From Bacillota bacterium (GTDB lineage Bacteria; Bacillota; Clostridia; Clostridiales; Clostridiaceae): a DNA stretch of 44,946 nt. The position numbers and the translations under genes are program-made. Shown piece by piece: positions 1 to 8,768 of this stretch. The notes under the pieces were generated by a model. That model worked only from the letters and a program-made list of their open reading frames with translations, was not told the DNA's origin and did no database searches. Each line of letters begins with the position of its first letter. Positions within the stretch are counted from its first letter, which is position 1. The stretch spans positions 1 to 44,946 of the forward strand of contig JAEZKY010000039.1 in NCBI GenBank assembly GCA_023435985.1. Direction: 5' to 3'.

Positions 1-588
1 CAGTATGGTGATGAAACTGATGTAGGTGCGTATGCTTTATTATCTTTAAAGGATGGTCCATTTTTTACATTAGTTGCATTAGGTGCATCAGGACTTGCTC
101 AAATTCCGTTTATGTCACTTGTAGCAGTGTTAGTTCCAATATTAATAGGTATGATACTTGGAAATATTGATGGAGATATGAGAAAATTCCTTGGAAGCAG
201 TAAGTTATTATTAATTCCGTTCTTCTCGTTCCCATTAGGTGCAGGAATGAATCTTTCAACTATTATAACAGCAGGTGGACCTGGTATATTATTAGGAATA
301 ATAGCTGCATTTACTGGAATAGGTGCTTTCATACTTTTAAAAATATTTAAAGAAGAGCCAATAATTGGACTTGCAACAGGATCAACAGCAGGAAATGCAG
401 TAGCGACACCAGCAGCAGTAGCAGCAGCAGATCCAACATTAGCGGCAATAGCAACAATTGCTACAGCACAGGTTGCAGCAGCATGTGTAGTGTCTGCAAT
501 AGTATGTCCATTCATTGTTTCTTATGTGTTTAAATTCCTTAGAAATAGTAAACTGAAAAGTCAGGAGAAGGTATTAAAGCAAGCTTAA
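1..588 (+). CDS. kdgT: 2-keto-3-deoxygluconate permease, C-terminal part (cut by window start)
   Basis: The frame is open from base 1, so the 5' end lies outside the window. The visible 195 residues include YGDETDVGAYALLSLKDGPF near the start, several hydrophobic segments, the GSTAGNAVATPAAVAAADP loop and a basic C-terminus. This pattern is typical of the KdgT family (about 320-330 aa in full), so roughly the last 60% is present. The family imports 2-keto-3-deoxygluconate, a pectin and hexuronate breakdown product, by cation symport in the cytoplasmic membrane. KDG kinase or aldolase genes may lie upstream but are not seen. A strong hairpin follows the stop. The assignment rests on recognised family motifs; substrate specificity is inferred. 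Confidence 0.88.
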   Translation, partial: QYGDETDVGAYALLSLKDGPFFTLVALGASGLAQIPFMSLVAVLVPILIGMILGNIDGDMRKFLGSSKLLLIPFFSFPLGAGMNLSTIITAGGPGILLGIIAAFTGIGAFILLKIFKEEPIIGLATGSTAGNAVATPAAVAAADPTLAAIATIATAQVAAACVVSAIVCPFIVSYVFKFLRNSKLKSQEKVLKQA

Positions 589-666
589 TAGGTAAAGTAC
601 AAGTATTAGTAATACCTAACTTATAGTAACTGCAATTTATTAACAGGAATATTAAAATAAATGTAA

Positions 667-709
667 ACTTCGCTCTCTTGTATATTATTCAATATTTTGA
701 GAGCGAAGT
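667..709 (+). terminator. Hairpin terminator after kdgT
   Basis: Perfect 11-bp inverted repeat ACTTCGCTCTC / GAGAGCGAAGT (667-677 and 699-709) around an AT-rich 21-base loop, 79 bases after the permease stop. The downstream U-run is weak, so termination efficiency is uncertain. Confidence 0.7.
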
Positions 710-988
710 AAATTATGTTCAATATTGTATACATATATATTTAACTTGTATCTTAGGTTTATATGGTAGTTTGTTGAGGTAATATATGTATTTATTTCAG
801 AGAATTTATAAAATTTTCATCAATATATAGAATTTCTAGTATAGGTTATACAAAAAGATTACTAATAATTAGAAAGCATAACATATATGAGCAAAATATA
901 TGAACGAGATATTTATACAAAGAATAAAGCTGTGAAATATGTGGAATGGCGTTCCGTAAAAATATTATCAAAAAGATAAAAATTTTGC

Positions 989-1015
989 TTGAAAAAAAAC
1001 GTTTAACACTATACA
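989..1015 (+). promoter_or_regulatory. Proposed sigma-A promoter of buk
   Basis: TTGAAA (989-994) and TATACA (1010-1015) are separated by 15 bases, shorter than ideal. Transcription would start near 1021, just after an upstream ATG at 1016, which supports the GTG at 1052 as the true start of butyrate kinase. Confidence 0.4.
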
Positions 1016-1051
1016 ATGAGTACGATACAAAAACGAAGGGGAGGAAATGAT

Positions 1052-2122
1052 GTGAATTATAAATTATTAATAATAAACCCAGGATCTACATCAACGAAGA
1101 TAGCGATATATGAAAATGAAAAGGAAGTTTTTGAAGAAACACTTAGGCATTCTTCAGAGGAAATAGGGAAATTTAAATGCGTAGCCGATCAGGAAGATTT
1201 TAGAAAAGACATTATATTAAATGCACTGAAGAAAAATAGCATAGATGTAAGAGAACTTAATGCAATAGTTGGAAGAGGTGGTCTTTTAAAACCTATACAC
1301 AGTGGTACATATGCTGTAAACGATGTGATGTTAAAAGATTTAAAAGAAAATATACAAGGGGAGCATGCATCCAATCTTGGGGCAATTATAGCAGATAAAA
1401 TTGCAAAATCAATTGGAAAAGAAGCTTTTATAGTAGATCCAGTAGTTGTAGATGAAATGGAACCGATTGCACGATTTTCAGGTGTACCTGAGCTCCCGAG
1501 AAAGAGTATTTTCCATGCATTAAATCAAAAAGCAGTGGCGAAGAGGTATGCAAAGGAAAACTCTAAGAATTATGAAGATATAAATCTTATAGTGGCTCAT
1601 ATGGGAGGCGGAGTTTCAGTAGGTGCACATAAAAAAGGAAAAATAGTTGATGTAAATAATGCACTTGATGGTGAGGGAGCTTTTTCACCTGAAAGAAGTG
1701 GTGGAGTTCCAGCTGGTGATTTAGTCAGAATGTGCTTTGGTGGACAATATACATTAGAAGAAATTTTAAAGAAGATAACAGGAAAAGGTGGATTTGTAGC
1801 CTACCTTGATACAAATGATGGCAGAGTAGTAAGAGATGCAATATTAAATGGCGATTCAAAAGCAAAGTTAATACATGATGCCATGGGATATCAAGTTGCA
1901 AAGGATATAGGAGCGGCAGCAACAGTGCTAGATGGAAAGGTAGATGCAATAATTTTAACTGGTGGCATTGCTTATGAAAAGATAATGATAGATTTTTTAA
2001 GACCTAAGATAGAATTCATAGCACCTATAACAGTTTATCCTGGAGAGAATGAAATGCTTGCCTTAGCAGAAGGTGTAATTAGAGTTTTAGATGGGCAAGA
2101 AGAAGTAAAAGAATATAAATAA
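1052..2122 (+). CDS. buk: Butyrate kinase
   Basis: Converts butyryl phosphate and ADP to butyrate and ATP, the last step of butyrate fermentation, in the cytoplasm; it can run backwards in acid re-assimilation. The 356 aa match the usual Buk length. Acetokinase-family signatures are visible: NPGSTSTKI near residues 9-17, GRGG at 74-77, HMGGG at 183-187, a GGVPAGD segment, and LTGGIAY near the C-terminus. I chose GTG 1052 because GGGGAGG at 1038-1044 lies seven bases upstream; an ATG at 1016 in the same frame would add 12 atypical residues and has no SD. The gene stands alone, without the phosphotransbutyrylase gene (ptb) that precedes buk in the classical ptb-buk operon, so it is probably an additional paralogue. 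Branched-chain substrates are possible. Confidence 0.93.
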   Translation: MNYKLLIINPGSTSTKIAIYENEKEVFEETLRHSSEEIGKFKCVADQEDFRKDIILNALKKNSIDVRELNAIVGRGGLLKPIHSGTYAVNDVMLKDLKENIQGEHASNLGAIIADKIAKSIGKEAFIVDPVVVDEMEPIARFSGVPELPRKSIFHALNQKAVAKRYAKENSKNYEDINLIVAHMGGGVSVGAHKKGKIVDVNNALDGEGAFSPERSGGVPAGDLVRMCFGGQYTLEEILKKITGKGGFVAYLDTNDGRVVRDAILNGDSKAKLIHDAMGYQVAKDIGAAATVLDGKVDAIILTGGIAYEKIMIDFLRPKIEFIAPITVYPGENEMLALAEGVIRVLDGQEEVKEYK

Positions 2123-2135
2123 TTTTAAATTAAAT

Positions 2136-2172
2136 ATTAGAGAGCGGCTTTATAAAGAGTACGCTCTCTAAT
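2136..2172 (+). terminator. Terminator after buk
   Basis: Perfect 11-bp stem ATTAGAGAGCG / CGCTCTCTAAT (2136-2146, 2162-2172) followed by TTTT, 13 bases after the buk stop. Confidence 0.8.
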
Positions 2173-2367
2173 TTTGAAGGTACAATTTTATTTGAAATAA
2201 ATATAAGAATATAGTGAGCTTTAAATTTTCCTCAGAGAATAAGGCATTTATATATAAAGTAAATTAATACACTTTATGTAGAATTAAGGAGCAGTATATA
2301 GTATCATAAAAATATTGAGACAAGAAAAAGTGAACTAAAGATTTATATAATGCTTTAATTAAGGGTG

Positions 2368-3948
2368 ATGAAATTGAAATTAAAAGAGAAGATAACATCA
2401 TTTGTAATAGTTATTCTGATAATATCAATTGGAAGCATAACAATACTTTCATTTAATGAGATGAAAAAACTACTAAGGGAACAGATAGATAGAAATATGT
2501 TAAATATAGCAGATTCTTTTGCATCAACATATGAAGTGAAGGAATATTTAAAGGGGAATAAAAATATTTCGAGTGAAATGTTAAATGATGAAATTGAAAG
2601 AGCTAGATTAAAGACTAATGTAGAATTTATAGTGGTTATGGACATGAATGGAATAAGATATTCTCATCCAGTGAAAAGTAATATTGGAGAAAAATTTGCT
2701 GGTGGAGATGAAGAAAGAGTATTAGAAACTGGAGAACAATATATTTCAACAGCAAATGGTACTCTTGGAATTTCTGTAAGAGCTTTTGCTCCAATTTTTG
2801 ATGATGACAATAAACAGATAGGTGCAGTAGCAGTGGGAATGTTATACAATAAATTTGATAATGAAGTGTATGCAGCAATGTATAAATTTATCCCTATCAT
2901 AATAATGGGATTAATTCTAGGAGTCTCAGGTGCTATTGCTCTTTCGTATAACATAAAGAAGGCAATATTTGGACTTGAACCAGAAGAAATAGCGTTAGTA
3001 TTAAAGCAGAAAGAGATTGTAATCGAAAACATAAAGGAAGGTATAATTTCTTTGGACATTAATGGGTTTATAACTTTATTTAATGAAGAAGCCAGTAGAA
3101 TTTTGAATTTAGAAGAAGGTGATATAGGAAAGCCTATCACTGCGTTCACATATGAAAGCATGGCTCTAACAGTGTTAAATAGTGGTAAGTCTATGACTAA
3201 TGTAGAAATAAAAGTGCGCCCTGGTTTAAATATTATGTGTAAGTATAATATAATTAGAGGTTTCAAAAATCAAATCTTAGGATTAGTTGTAACCTTTGAA
3301 GATTTAACAGAAGTGCGTAAGATGGCAGAAGAGTTAACAGGCATTAAAAAAATGGCGTGGTCTCTTAGAGCTCAAAATCATGAATTCATGAATAAGCTGC
3401 ATACAATTTCAGGACTTATTCAATTGGAAGAATATGATGAGGTAATTAAGTTTATAAATGTTATAGCAGAAAGCAAAAATAATATAACAAATATAATATC
3501 AGATAAAATAAAGAATGTTTCTTTAGCAGCATTAATATTATCTAAGTATAGTAAATGTGAAGAAGCTAGAATTAACTTATTAATAGATGATAATTCAAGA
3601 ATAACTAAATTGCCGGAATATATGACCTCAGAGGAGCTTGTATCGGTTGTTGGAAACTTGATAGATAACTCTATAGATGCAGTTAAAAATGATGGAACAG
3701 GTGAAGTTTATATAAAAATCTTTGAAGATAATGAAAAAATGGAGATTATCGTAAAAGACAATGGATCTGGAATACCTGAAGGTATCAGAGAAAATATTTA
3801 TCAAATGGGAGTCTCGAGCAAAGAGGGCAGCAGAGGCTTTGGAATGTATATAGTAAAGAAGATCATTGATGAAGCTAATGGAAATGTTGATTTTAAAGTA
3901 GATGAGGGAACTAAATGGAGTATATCTATACCTATGAAAAGGAGTTAA
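2368..3948 (+). CDS. Sensor histidine kinase of the DcuS/CitA (malate/citrate) family
   Basis: Membrane sensor that autophosphorylates and passes phosphate to the regulator encoded four bases downstream. About 526 aa: an N-terminal membrane helix (about 10-30), a periplasmic-type PDC sensor domain, a second membrane segment (about 170-195), a PAS domain (about 210-315), then the kinase core. The phosphoacceptor is His338 in an AQNHEFMNKLHTISG motif typical of DcuS/CitA kinases; the N-box GNLIDNSIDAV lies near 428 and the G-box DNGSGIP near 464. The start is uncertain. SD-like AAGGGTGA (2361-2368) is too close to ATG 2368 and better spaced for TTG 2374, which would remove two residues. The family usually senses C4-dicarboxylates or citrate, but no such transporter is adjacent, so the ligand is unknown. 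Confidence 0.88.
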   Translation: MKLKLKEKITSFVIVILIISIGSITILSFNEMKKLLREQIDRNMLNIADSFASTYEVKEYLKGNKNISSEMLNDEIERARLKTNVEFIVVMDMNGIRYSHPVKSNIGEKFAGGDEERVLETGEQYISTANGTLGISVRAFAPIFDDDNKQIGAVAVGMLYNKFDNEVYAAMYKFIPIIIMGLILGVSGAIALSYNIKKAIFGLEPEEIALVLKQKEIVIENIKEGIISLDINGFITLFNEEASRILNLEEGDIGKPITAFTYESMALTVLNSGKSMTNVEIKVRPGLNIMCKYNIIRGFKNQILGLVVTFEDLTEVRKMAEELTGIKKMAWSLRAQNHEFMNKLHTISGLIQLEEYDEVIKFINVIAESKNNITNIISDKIKNVSLAALILSKYSKCEEARINLLIDDNSRITKLPEYMTSEELVSVVGNLIDNSIDAVKNDGTGEVYIKIFEDNEKMEIIVKDNGSGIPEGIRENIYQMGVSSKEGSRGFGMYIVKKIIDEANGNVDFKVDEGTKWSISIPMKRS

Positions 3949-3952
3949 ATAC

Positions 3953-4645
3953 ATGATTAAAACTATGATTGTTGAAGATGACCCGATGGTTAGACAGATA
4001 AATTCTAAATTTTTAAATAAAGTCAAAGGTTTTTCACTTTTAAAAGCCGCTACCAATCTTTCGGAAGCAAAAGAATTCCTAGAAAATAATACTGTTGATC
4101 TGATTCTTTTGGATGTTTTTCTTCCAAATGAAAATGGAATAGATCTCTTAAAGTGGCTAAGAAAAAATGAAATATTATCAGATGTTATATTAATCACTGC
4201 AGATAAGAGCATAGATAGAATAAAAGATGCTTTTAGGTATGGGGTTGTGGATTACTTAATTAAACCTTTTACTTTTGAAAGATTTCATGAAGCATTAGAT
4301 ATTTTTAAGGAAAGGCTTGATAGTTTTAATAATAGTGAAACTATTGAACAAAGTGAACTTGACAAGCTTATCTTAAGCAATAAAAATAAAGACTCAATTG
4401 AAGAAGAATCAAAATTTAGCCTTGAAAAAGGATTTAATAAGTATACTTATAATGCAATAGCAAACGAGCTTGATAATATTACGGAGGAATACTTTACTAC
4501 GGAAGAATTATCGGAAAAACTAGGTATAGCAAAAGTTACTGTTAGAAAATATCTTGATTATATGAGTAAACAAGGGGAATTAGTAAAGATAATTGAATAT
4601 GGGAAGGTAGGAAGACCATTATATAAATATAAACTAAAATTATAG
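3953..4645 (+). CDS. Response regulator of the DcuR/CitB/MalR family
   Basis: Partner of the preceding kinase. The 230 aa comprise a receiver domain (1-120) with acidic residues EDD near 8-10, phosphoacceptor Asp54 in LLDVFLP, a conserved Thr/Ser-region (LITAD) and Lys in LIKPF near 104. A C-terminal winged-helix-type domain (about 165-228) contains TTEELSEKLGIAKVTVRKYL, the HTH type of CitB/DcuR regulators. It starts at ATG 3953 with AAAGGAG just upstream, four bases after the kinase stop, so the two are co-transcribed. It should activate transport or catabolism genes for an organic acid; the targets are not in this window. Confidence 0.9.
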   Translation: MIKTMIVEDDPMVRQINSKFLNKVKGFSLLKAATNLSEAKEFLENNTVDLILLDVFLPNENGIDLLKWLRKNEILSDVILITADKSIDRIKDAFRYGVVDYLIKPFTFERFHEALDIFKERLDSFNNSETIEQSELDKLILSNKNKDSIEEESKFSLEKGFNKYTYNAIANELDNITEEYFTTEELSEKLGIAKVTVRKYLDYMSKQGELVKIIEYGKVGRPLYKYKLKL

Positions 4646-4781
4646 TTATAATATACATAGGTTAATATGTTCTATTGAAATATATATGCTGCAATAATAG
4701 TTATACATTATAAATTCAAGAAATTATGTAAGGATTTTTATCAGAATTATTAATTGTACATTCTTAATTGAAATGTATATA

Positions 4782-4817
4782 GGCTAGGTAAGTTTTATGC
4801 TTTCTAGCCATATTTTT
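4782..4817 (+). terminator. Hairpin between convergent genes
   Basis: GGCTAG (4782-4787) pairs with CTAGCC (4804-4809), followed by ATATTTTTTA. It lies between the + strand response regulator and the - strand exonuclease and probably ends the former. The stem is short, so this is a moderate call. Confidence 0.55.
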
Positions 4818-4850
4818 TATAGAAATAGAATTTAAATAGGAATGACTTTA

Positions 4851-5624
4851 TTATTGGAGGATATCACCATTTTTGATGAATTGTCCGGTTTTGCCCATTA
4901 TATAAGCAAGCTTTATTATTGATTTTTCCTCTTCTGTCATTTCTCTATTATACATCTTTTCAAACTGATGAATTAAGGAAATTATATCAATATCTTCTTT
5001 AGGCCTTGATATTCTTTTAGGAGGCACAAAAGAGTATATCGATGGTTTTATTCTTTCATCATTATAAATTTGCTTAAAAATTTCTGCAGTATAATAAGCA
5101 TCATTAAAGGCATCGTGGAATTCACCATTAATAGGTATATTCAAAAGTTCAATTGCATTTCTTAAACCAATTCTAGATTTATTTAAGGTCTTTAGATGCT
5201 TTGAAGCATATTTTTGAACATCAATATATTTAGAAATATTTGAAATAGGAAAGTTATAGAATTTTAAGTTTCTTATTAATTCTTTAATATCAACAGTACC
5301 CCATACACATAAAGTTATTTCTCCATCTCCAATAAATTCTAGAAAATCTTCATATACATCAGGAAAATATCTGCAAAAAGCAACTTTTTCATCTGTAATT
5401 TGGGTTAAACTCTCTACATGAGGATGGATAGACTTATATACAGTTGGCTTAATTAGTGAATTAAAAGTAGAAAGTGTTTGAAAATCATCATCTAACTTTA
5501 AAGCACCAATTTGAATGATTTCAAAAGGCAGGTCAGATACGTTTTTCGTTGATAAGTCTGTGTTATTTTCATCAGACTTGTTATCTTTTTGATTAAATTC
5601 TAGATCATATATTATATAATTCAT
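4851..5624 (-). CDS. DEDDh-type 3'-5' exonuclease (KapD/ERI-1-like)
   Basis: A 257-aa cytoplasmic nuclease. The fold starts with IIYDLEFNQ (residues 4-12), giving the first Asp-Glu metal-ligand pair (D7, E9). A region with CVWGTVDIKEL around residues 110-125 supplies the second Asp, and a late HDAFNDAYYTAEIF segment (near 168-181) supplies the His and Asp of the DEDDh set. These are the expected active-site elements of ribonuclease T / DNA polymerase III epsilon-like exonucleases. Related clostridial and bacillar proteins are annotated as exonucleases or sporulation inhibitor KapD, but the substrate is not predictable. Residues 15-30 (KSDENNTDLSTKN) look like a variable insertion between the first two strands. 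Monocistronic or read with neighbours; no strong promoter seen. Confidence 0.8.
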   Translation of the reverse strand: MNYIIYDLEFNQKDNKSDENNTDLSTKNVSDLPFEIIQIGALKLDDDFQTLSTFNSLIKPTVYKSIHPHVESLTQITDEKVAFCRYFPDVYEDFLEFIGDGEITLCVWGTVDIKELIRNLKFYNFPISNISKYIDVQKYASKHLKTLNKSRIGLRNAIELLNIPINGEFHDAFNDAYYTAEIFKQIYNDERIKPSIYSFVPPKRISRPKEDIDIISLIHQFEKMYNREMTEEEKSIIKLAYIMGKTGQFIKNGDILQ

Positions 5625-5732
5625 ATTGTCACCCGCTTTAGCTCATAAAACTAGTTTTAAAATTAAACCTATGTATATTATAGCCAAAGCTGTAGAGAAT
5701 ATATAGACTAATTATCTATTTCAGTTAAACTT

Positions 5733-5765
5733 TTGTGTATGTAATTTCGGTTTTACATCACACAA
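5733..5765. other. Hairpin between exonuclease and clpP
   Basis: TTGTGTATGTAA (5733-5744) pairs with TTACATCACACAA (5753-5765) with one bulged base. Both flanking genes are on the minus strand, and the hairpin lies 21 bases past the clpP stop. No clear U-run follows in either direction, so it may be a weak terminator or an mRNA 3'-end stabiliser. Confidence 0.45.
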
Positions 5766-5785
5766 GTCTGCAGTACAATATATTT

Positions 5786-6364
5786 TTACAGTATTTTATC
5801 TATTATTCCATAGTCTAAAGCTTCCTTAGCAGACATGAAATAATCTCTTTCCATATCTTTTTCTATTGTCTCAATTAGTTTTTTAGTCTTTTCACTATAT
5901 ATTTTATTTATCTTGTCTTTAGTTTTTAATAACCAATCTGTATGAATCTTTATATCTGTAGCTTGGCCTTTAAAACCTCCATATACTGATGGCTGGTGAA
6001 TAAGGATTTCGCTGTTTGGAAGAGCAAATCTCTTGCCTGGAGCACCTGATGTAAGTAGGAATGATCCCATGCTTGCTGCTATACCAACACATATTGTAGA
6101 TACATCTGGTTTTATATATTGCATTGTATCATATATTGCCATTCCCGCGGTTGTGGAACCACCAGGACTGTTTATATAGAAATTAATATCTGCATCAGGA
6201 TTATCAGCTTCAAGGAAGAGCAGTTGAGCCACAATTATACTTGCACTTACATCAGTCACCTCTTCACTAAGCATAATTATCCTATCCTTAAGCAGTCTAG
6301 AATAGATATCATACGAACGCTCCCCACGATTTGTTTGTTCAATTACCACTGGCACATAGCTCAT
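5786..6364 (-). CDS. clpP: ATP-dependent Clp protease proteolytic subunit
   Basis: A 192-aa serine peptidase that assembles as a double heptameric barrel and degrades substrates unfolded by ClpX or ClpC. The catalytic triad is visible: Ser98 in AASMGSF, His123 in LIHQPS, Asp174 in MERDYFMS; NSPGGS (65-70) forms the oxyanion region. Length and motifs fit an ordinary ClpP with a short propeptide. The start has a GGAGTGAT SD. The gene stands alone, not in the tig-clpP-clpX-lon order usual in Firmicutes, so it may be a second clpP paralogue; that cannot be proved from this window. Confidence 0.92.
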   Translation of the reverse strand: MSYVPVVIEQTNRGERSYDIYSRLLKDRIIMLSEEVTDVSASIIVAQLLFLEADNPDADINFYINSPGGSTTAGMAIYDTMQYIKPDVSTICVGIAASMGSFLLTSGAPGKRFALPNSEILIHQPSVYGGFKGQATDIKIHTDWLLKTKDKINKIYSEKTKKLIETIEKDMERDYFMSAKEALDYGIIDKIL

Positions 6365-6506
6365 AAAATCACTCCTTAAAAATTATTTTTATATAAAAAT
6401 TGATTTCTATTGTATTAATAGTTTTTAGTCGGGGTAATGATAGAAAAAACTGTAAACTTTAAATTGTCCACAGGATACTCTAAAGGGTTAAACTATGAAT
6501 CGCTCT

Positions 6507-6890
6507 TTATGCGGCCATAGAAAGTGTGTTTATAGACTTCTTCGTAGAATGTAGTAAAGTTACATTTGCTCTATTTTTTCTAAATTCTTTAGGTGGAATT
6601 CCATAAAATTTTTTAAAGGCTTTAGTAAAAGATTCTTGAGTACTGAATTGATAATTTAGTGCTATATCTATGATTTTATGTTCTGTATTTAATAACTCAT
6701 GAGCAGCCTCTATTAATCTTCTTCTTCGTATATATTCAGCTACAGATTCCCCAATTGTGGCATGAAAAACTCTATGAAAGTGATACTTTGATAAAAAAGC
6801 CTTATTTGCAATCTCTTGTAATTCAATTTTTTTATTTAAATTGTTTTCAATATATTCGATAGATTTTTTTATACATTTATCATAATTCAT
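6507..6890 (-). CDS. Short AraC-family regulator (DNA-binding domain only)
   Basis: 127 aa comprising the two helix-turn-helix units of the AraC/XylS family: first HTH near residues 20-45 (LQEIANKAFLSKYHFHRVF), second near 70-95, with the hallmark FTKAFKKFYGIPPKEFRK at about 88-105. No ligand-binding domain is present, as in MarA/SoxS-type members controlled by their own abundance. It is divergent from the [FeFe]-hydrogenase gene across 141 bases, so it may regulate the hydrogenase; this is inference from position only. The last 20 residues are Ser/Thr-rich and not conserved in type. Confidence 0.85.
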   Translation of the reverse strand: MNYDKCIKKSIEYIENNLNKKIELQEIANKAFLSKYHFHRVFHATIGESVAEYIRRRRLIEAAHELLNTEHKIIDIALNYQFSTQESFTKAFKKFYGIPPKEFRKNRANVTLLHSTKKSINTLSMAA

Positions 6891-7031
6891 TTTAAATACC
6901 TGCCTTATCTAAGCTTTTTTCTATATTATATATTAACTATTAATAGAAATCCTGTCTTTTTTTGCTCATTAATATTCATATAATCAGCTTATTAGTAATA
7001 ATGTGATAAAAAGAATGTTTTGGAGAATTAT

Positions 7032-8612
7032 ATGGGAAAGTCAAAGAAAAGTAATAGAACTGAAGAAGATAATATTATGCAAATAGATAAGAAAAAATGC
7101 ATAGGGTGTACAGCTTGTGCATTTACATGTGCTCAGGAGACAAAGATATCTATATTAAAGAAAATAGATATTGGAAGAAGAACAGTTGAGCCAAAACAAG
7201 GAACCTTTGAAGATACAGGATGTATATATTGCGGACAGTGTGCTACAGCCTGCCCAACTGAAGCTATGAAGGTACGAAATGATGTAGAATTAGTTAAAGA
7301 AGCCTTAAATAGCGGTAAATACTTAGTTTTAATTTCATCTCCTATAGTAAAAGCAACTTTGGGGGAAGAATTTAAGCTTCCTGCAGGATCTTATGTAGAA
7401 GGAAAGATAGTGCCATCAGCAAGGAAATTAGGTTTTCAAAATGTATTTAATACCGAATTTGGTACTGATATGACAGTTGTTGAGGAAGCAACTGAACTGA
7501 TAAAGAGAATTGCAGGTAAAGAAAAACTACCTATGTTTACTTCTTTTTGTCCAGCATGGATACGCTATGCTGAACTTTTTCACCCAGAAGTGTTAGAACA
7601 TATTTCAACGGCAAAGTCTCCACAGCAAATGATGGGTGCAAGCGTAAAAACATACTTTGCAGATAACTACAATATTTTACCTACTAACATTTTTATTGTT
7701 TCTGTTAATTCTTGTGCTGCTAAAAAATATGAGGCAGAAAAAGCAGAAATGGGAAGAGATAACTATAAAGATATAGATGCAGTTTTAACTACAAGGGAAT
7801 ATAGTGAGTTATTAAAAGAAAATGGAATTGATATAACAGCTATAGCAGATGAATCAAGCACTCCTTTTATGAATGAATATACAGGAGCAGGAACAAGTTT
7901 TGCAATAAGTGGTGGGGCAATGCGATCCGTTATTAGGACAGTTGCCAGCTATCTAAACAGTGATGTATTTGAAATTGATAATGTAGCTTTTGAGAATATT
8001 TTTGGATATGAGTATATAAAAGAAGCAAATATTAATTTAGGCAGTCAGAGGTACAAGGTAGCAATAATTAATGGGTTAAAAGAAATTGACAAATTTCTAA
8101 AGAGCCAAAAGTGGAAAGAATATTTATTTATTGAAGTTATGACTTGTAAGGATGGCTGTATGAATGGTGGCGGTGCGGTAAGAATGGAGAAAAGGGCTAA
8201 AACTGACGGGGATTTATGTATAAGCTGTGGAACCTGCATAGATAGCTGCCCTGTTAGTGCTAGAGAGTTTAATGAAAGAGGGGAAGCCTTTGGTGATATT
8301 AGAAAATGTACTGGATGTAAATTATGCGCGAATATTTGCAGAGCTAAGGCCACAAGTATGCAAGATTTTGATAAAGCAGCAAATAATTTTTTAGACACAG
8401 ATTATATGAAAATTAGAATTAATTCTTTAAGAAATATAGAGAGAACATGTGATAAAAGAGTTTCAGATGAAAATTATAGTCTTCAAGAGATGTACAAAAA
8501 TTACATGGGGGAACCAGGAAGCGTAAAATCAATTAATTTGCTCCACACAGGTTATATAGATAAATCTAATAATATAAAGAATAAAGATGCTAAAAGGCGG
8601 AAAAAACATTAA
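7032..8612 (+). CDS. [FeFe]-hydrogenase-like protein with four ferredoxin-type clusters and an altered active-site motif
   Basis: 526 aa. N-terminal 2[4Fe-4S] domain: Cys 23/26/29/33 and 64/67/70/74. H-cluster domain: TSFCPAW (170-176, cluster Cys173), NSCAAKK (Cys228) and EVMTCKDGCMNGGG (Cys372, Cys376), so all four H-cluster cysteines are present. C-terminal second 2[4Fe-4S] domain: Cys 396/399/402/406 and 426/429/432/436. In well-studied hydrogenases the L1 motif is TSCCP; here Phe172 replaces the first Cys, the residue that passes protons to the di-iron site in CpI (Cys299), and the usual Met-Pro before the second ligand is Asn-Ser. It may therefore be slow, biased, or a sensor or electron-transfer variant. 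ATG 7032 is preceded by TGGAG at the right distance; an upstream in-frame TTG at 7020 would place the SD inside the gene. Confidence 0.85.
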   Translation: MGKSKKSNRTEEDNIMQIDKKKCIGCTACAFTCAQETKISILKKIDIGRRTVEPKQGTFEDTGCIYCGQCATACPTEAMKVRNDVELVKEALNSGKYLVLISSPIVKATLGEEFKLPAGSYVEGKIVPSARKLGFQNVFNTEFGTDMTVVEEATELIKRIAGKEKLPMFTSFCPAWIRYAELFHPEVLEHISTAKSPQQMMGASVKTYFADNYNILPTNIFIVSVNSCAAKKYEAEKAEMGRDNYKDIDAVLTTREYSELLKENGIDITAIADESSTPFMNEYTGAGTSFAISGGAMRSVIRTVASYLNSDVFEIDNVAFENIFGYEYIKEANINLGSQRYKVAIINGLKEIDKFLKSQKWKEYLFIEVMTCKDGCMNGGGAVRMEKRAKTDGDLCISCGTCIDSCPVSAREFNERGEAFGDIRKCTGCKLCANICRAKATSMQDFDKAANNFLDTDYMKIRINSLRNIERTCDKRVSDENYSLQEMYKNYMGEPGSVKSINLLHTGYIDKSNNIKNKDAKRRKKH

Positions 8613-8768
8613 AATATGAAGAAGTTTGCTTAGAAATCTTCTATGTTAAATCTGAATGTTAAGAAAATATTTTGTTCACAAAAGATACTTAGGAGTAATA
8701 GAGTAAAACAATGGAGATAATAAGAGTGAAACCGTAAAATACAAAAGTTTACAGGAGGTGAAATAAAG

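Larger units (their letters stand above)
589..1051 (+). other. Spacer between kdgT and buk
   Basis: 463 bases without a recognisable gene. It holds the kdgT terminator (667-709), then about 280 AT-rich bases in which I see no structured RNA, repeat or open frame with a ribosome binding site, and finally the proposed buk promoter (989-1015) and its SD (1038-1044). Confidence 0.6.

Noticed and set aside
99..515. Long Ala-rich frame opposite kdgT
   Set aside because: Exact shadow of the permease coding strand with no SD or family resemblance.
1016..1051. Upstream ATG giving butyrate kinase 12 extra residues
   Set aside because: No SD, at or before the likely transcription start, and extra residues are atypical; GTG 1052 has a GGGGAGG at the right distance.
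3628..4212. Minus-strand frame opposite the two-component system
   Set aside because: Lies wholly opposite two well-supported genes with full domain signatures.
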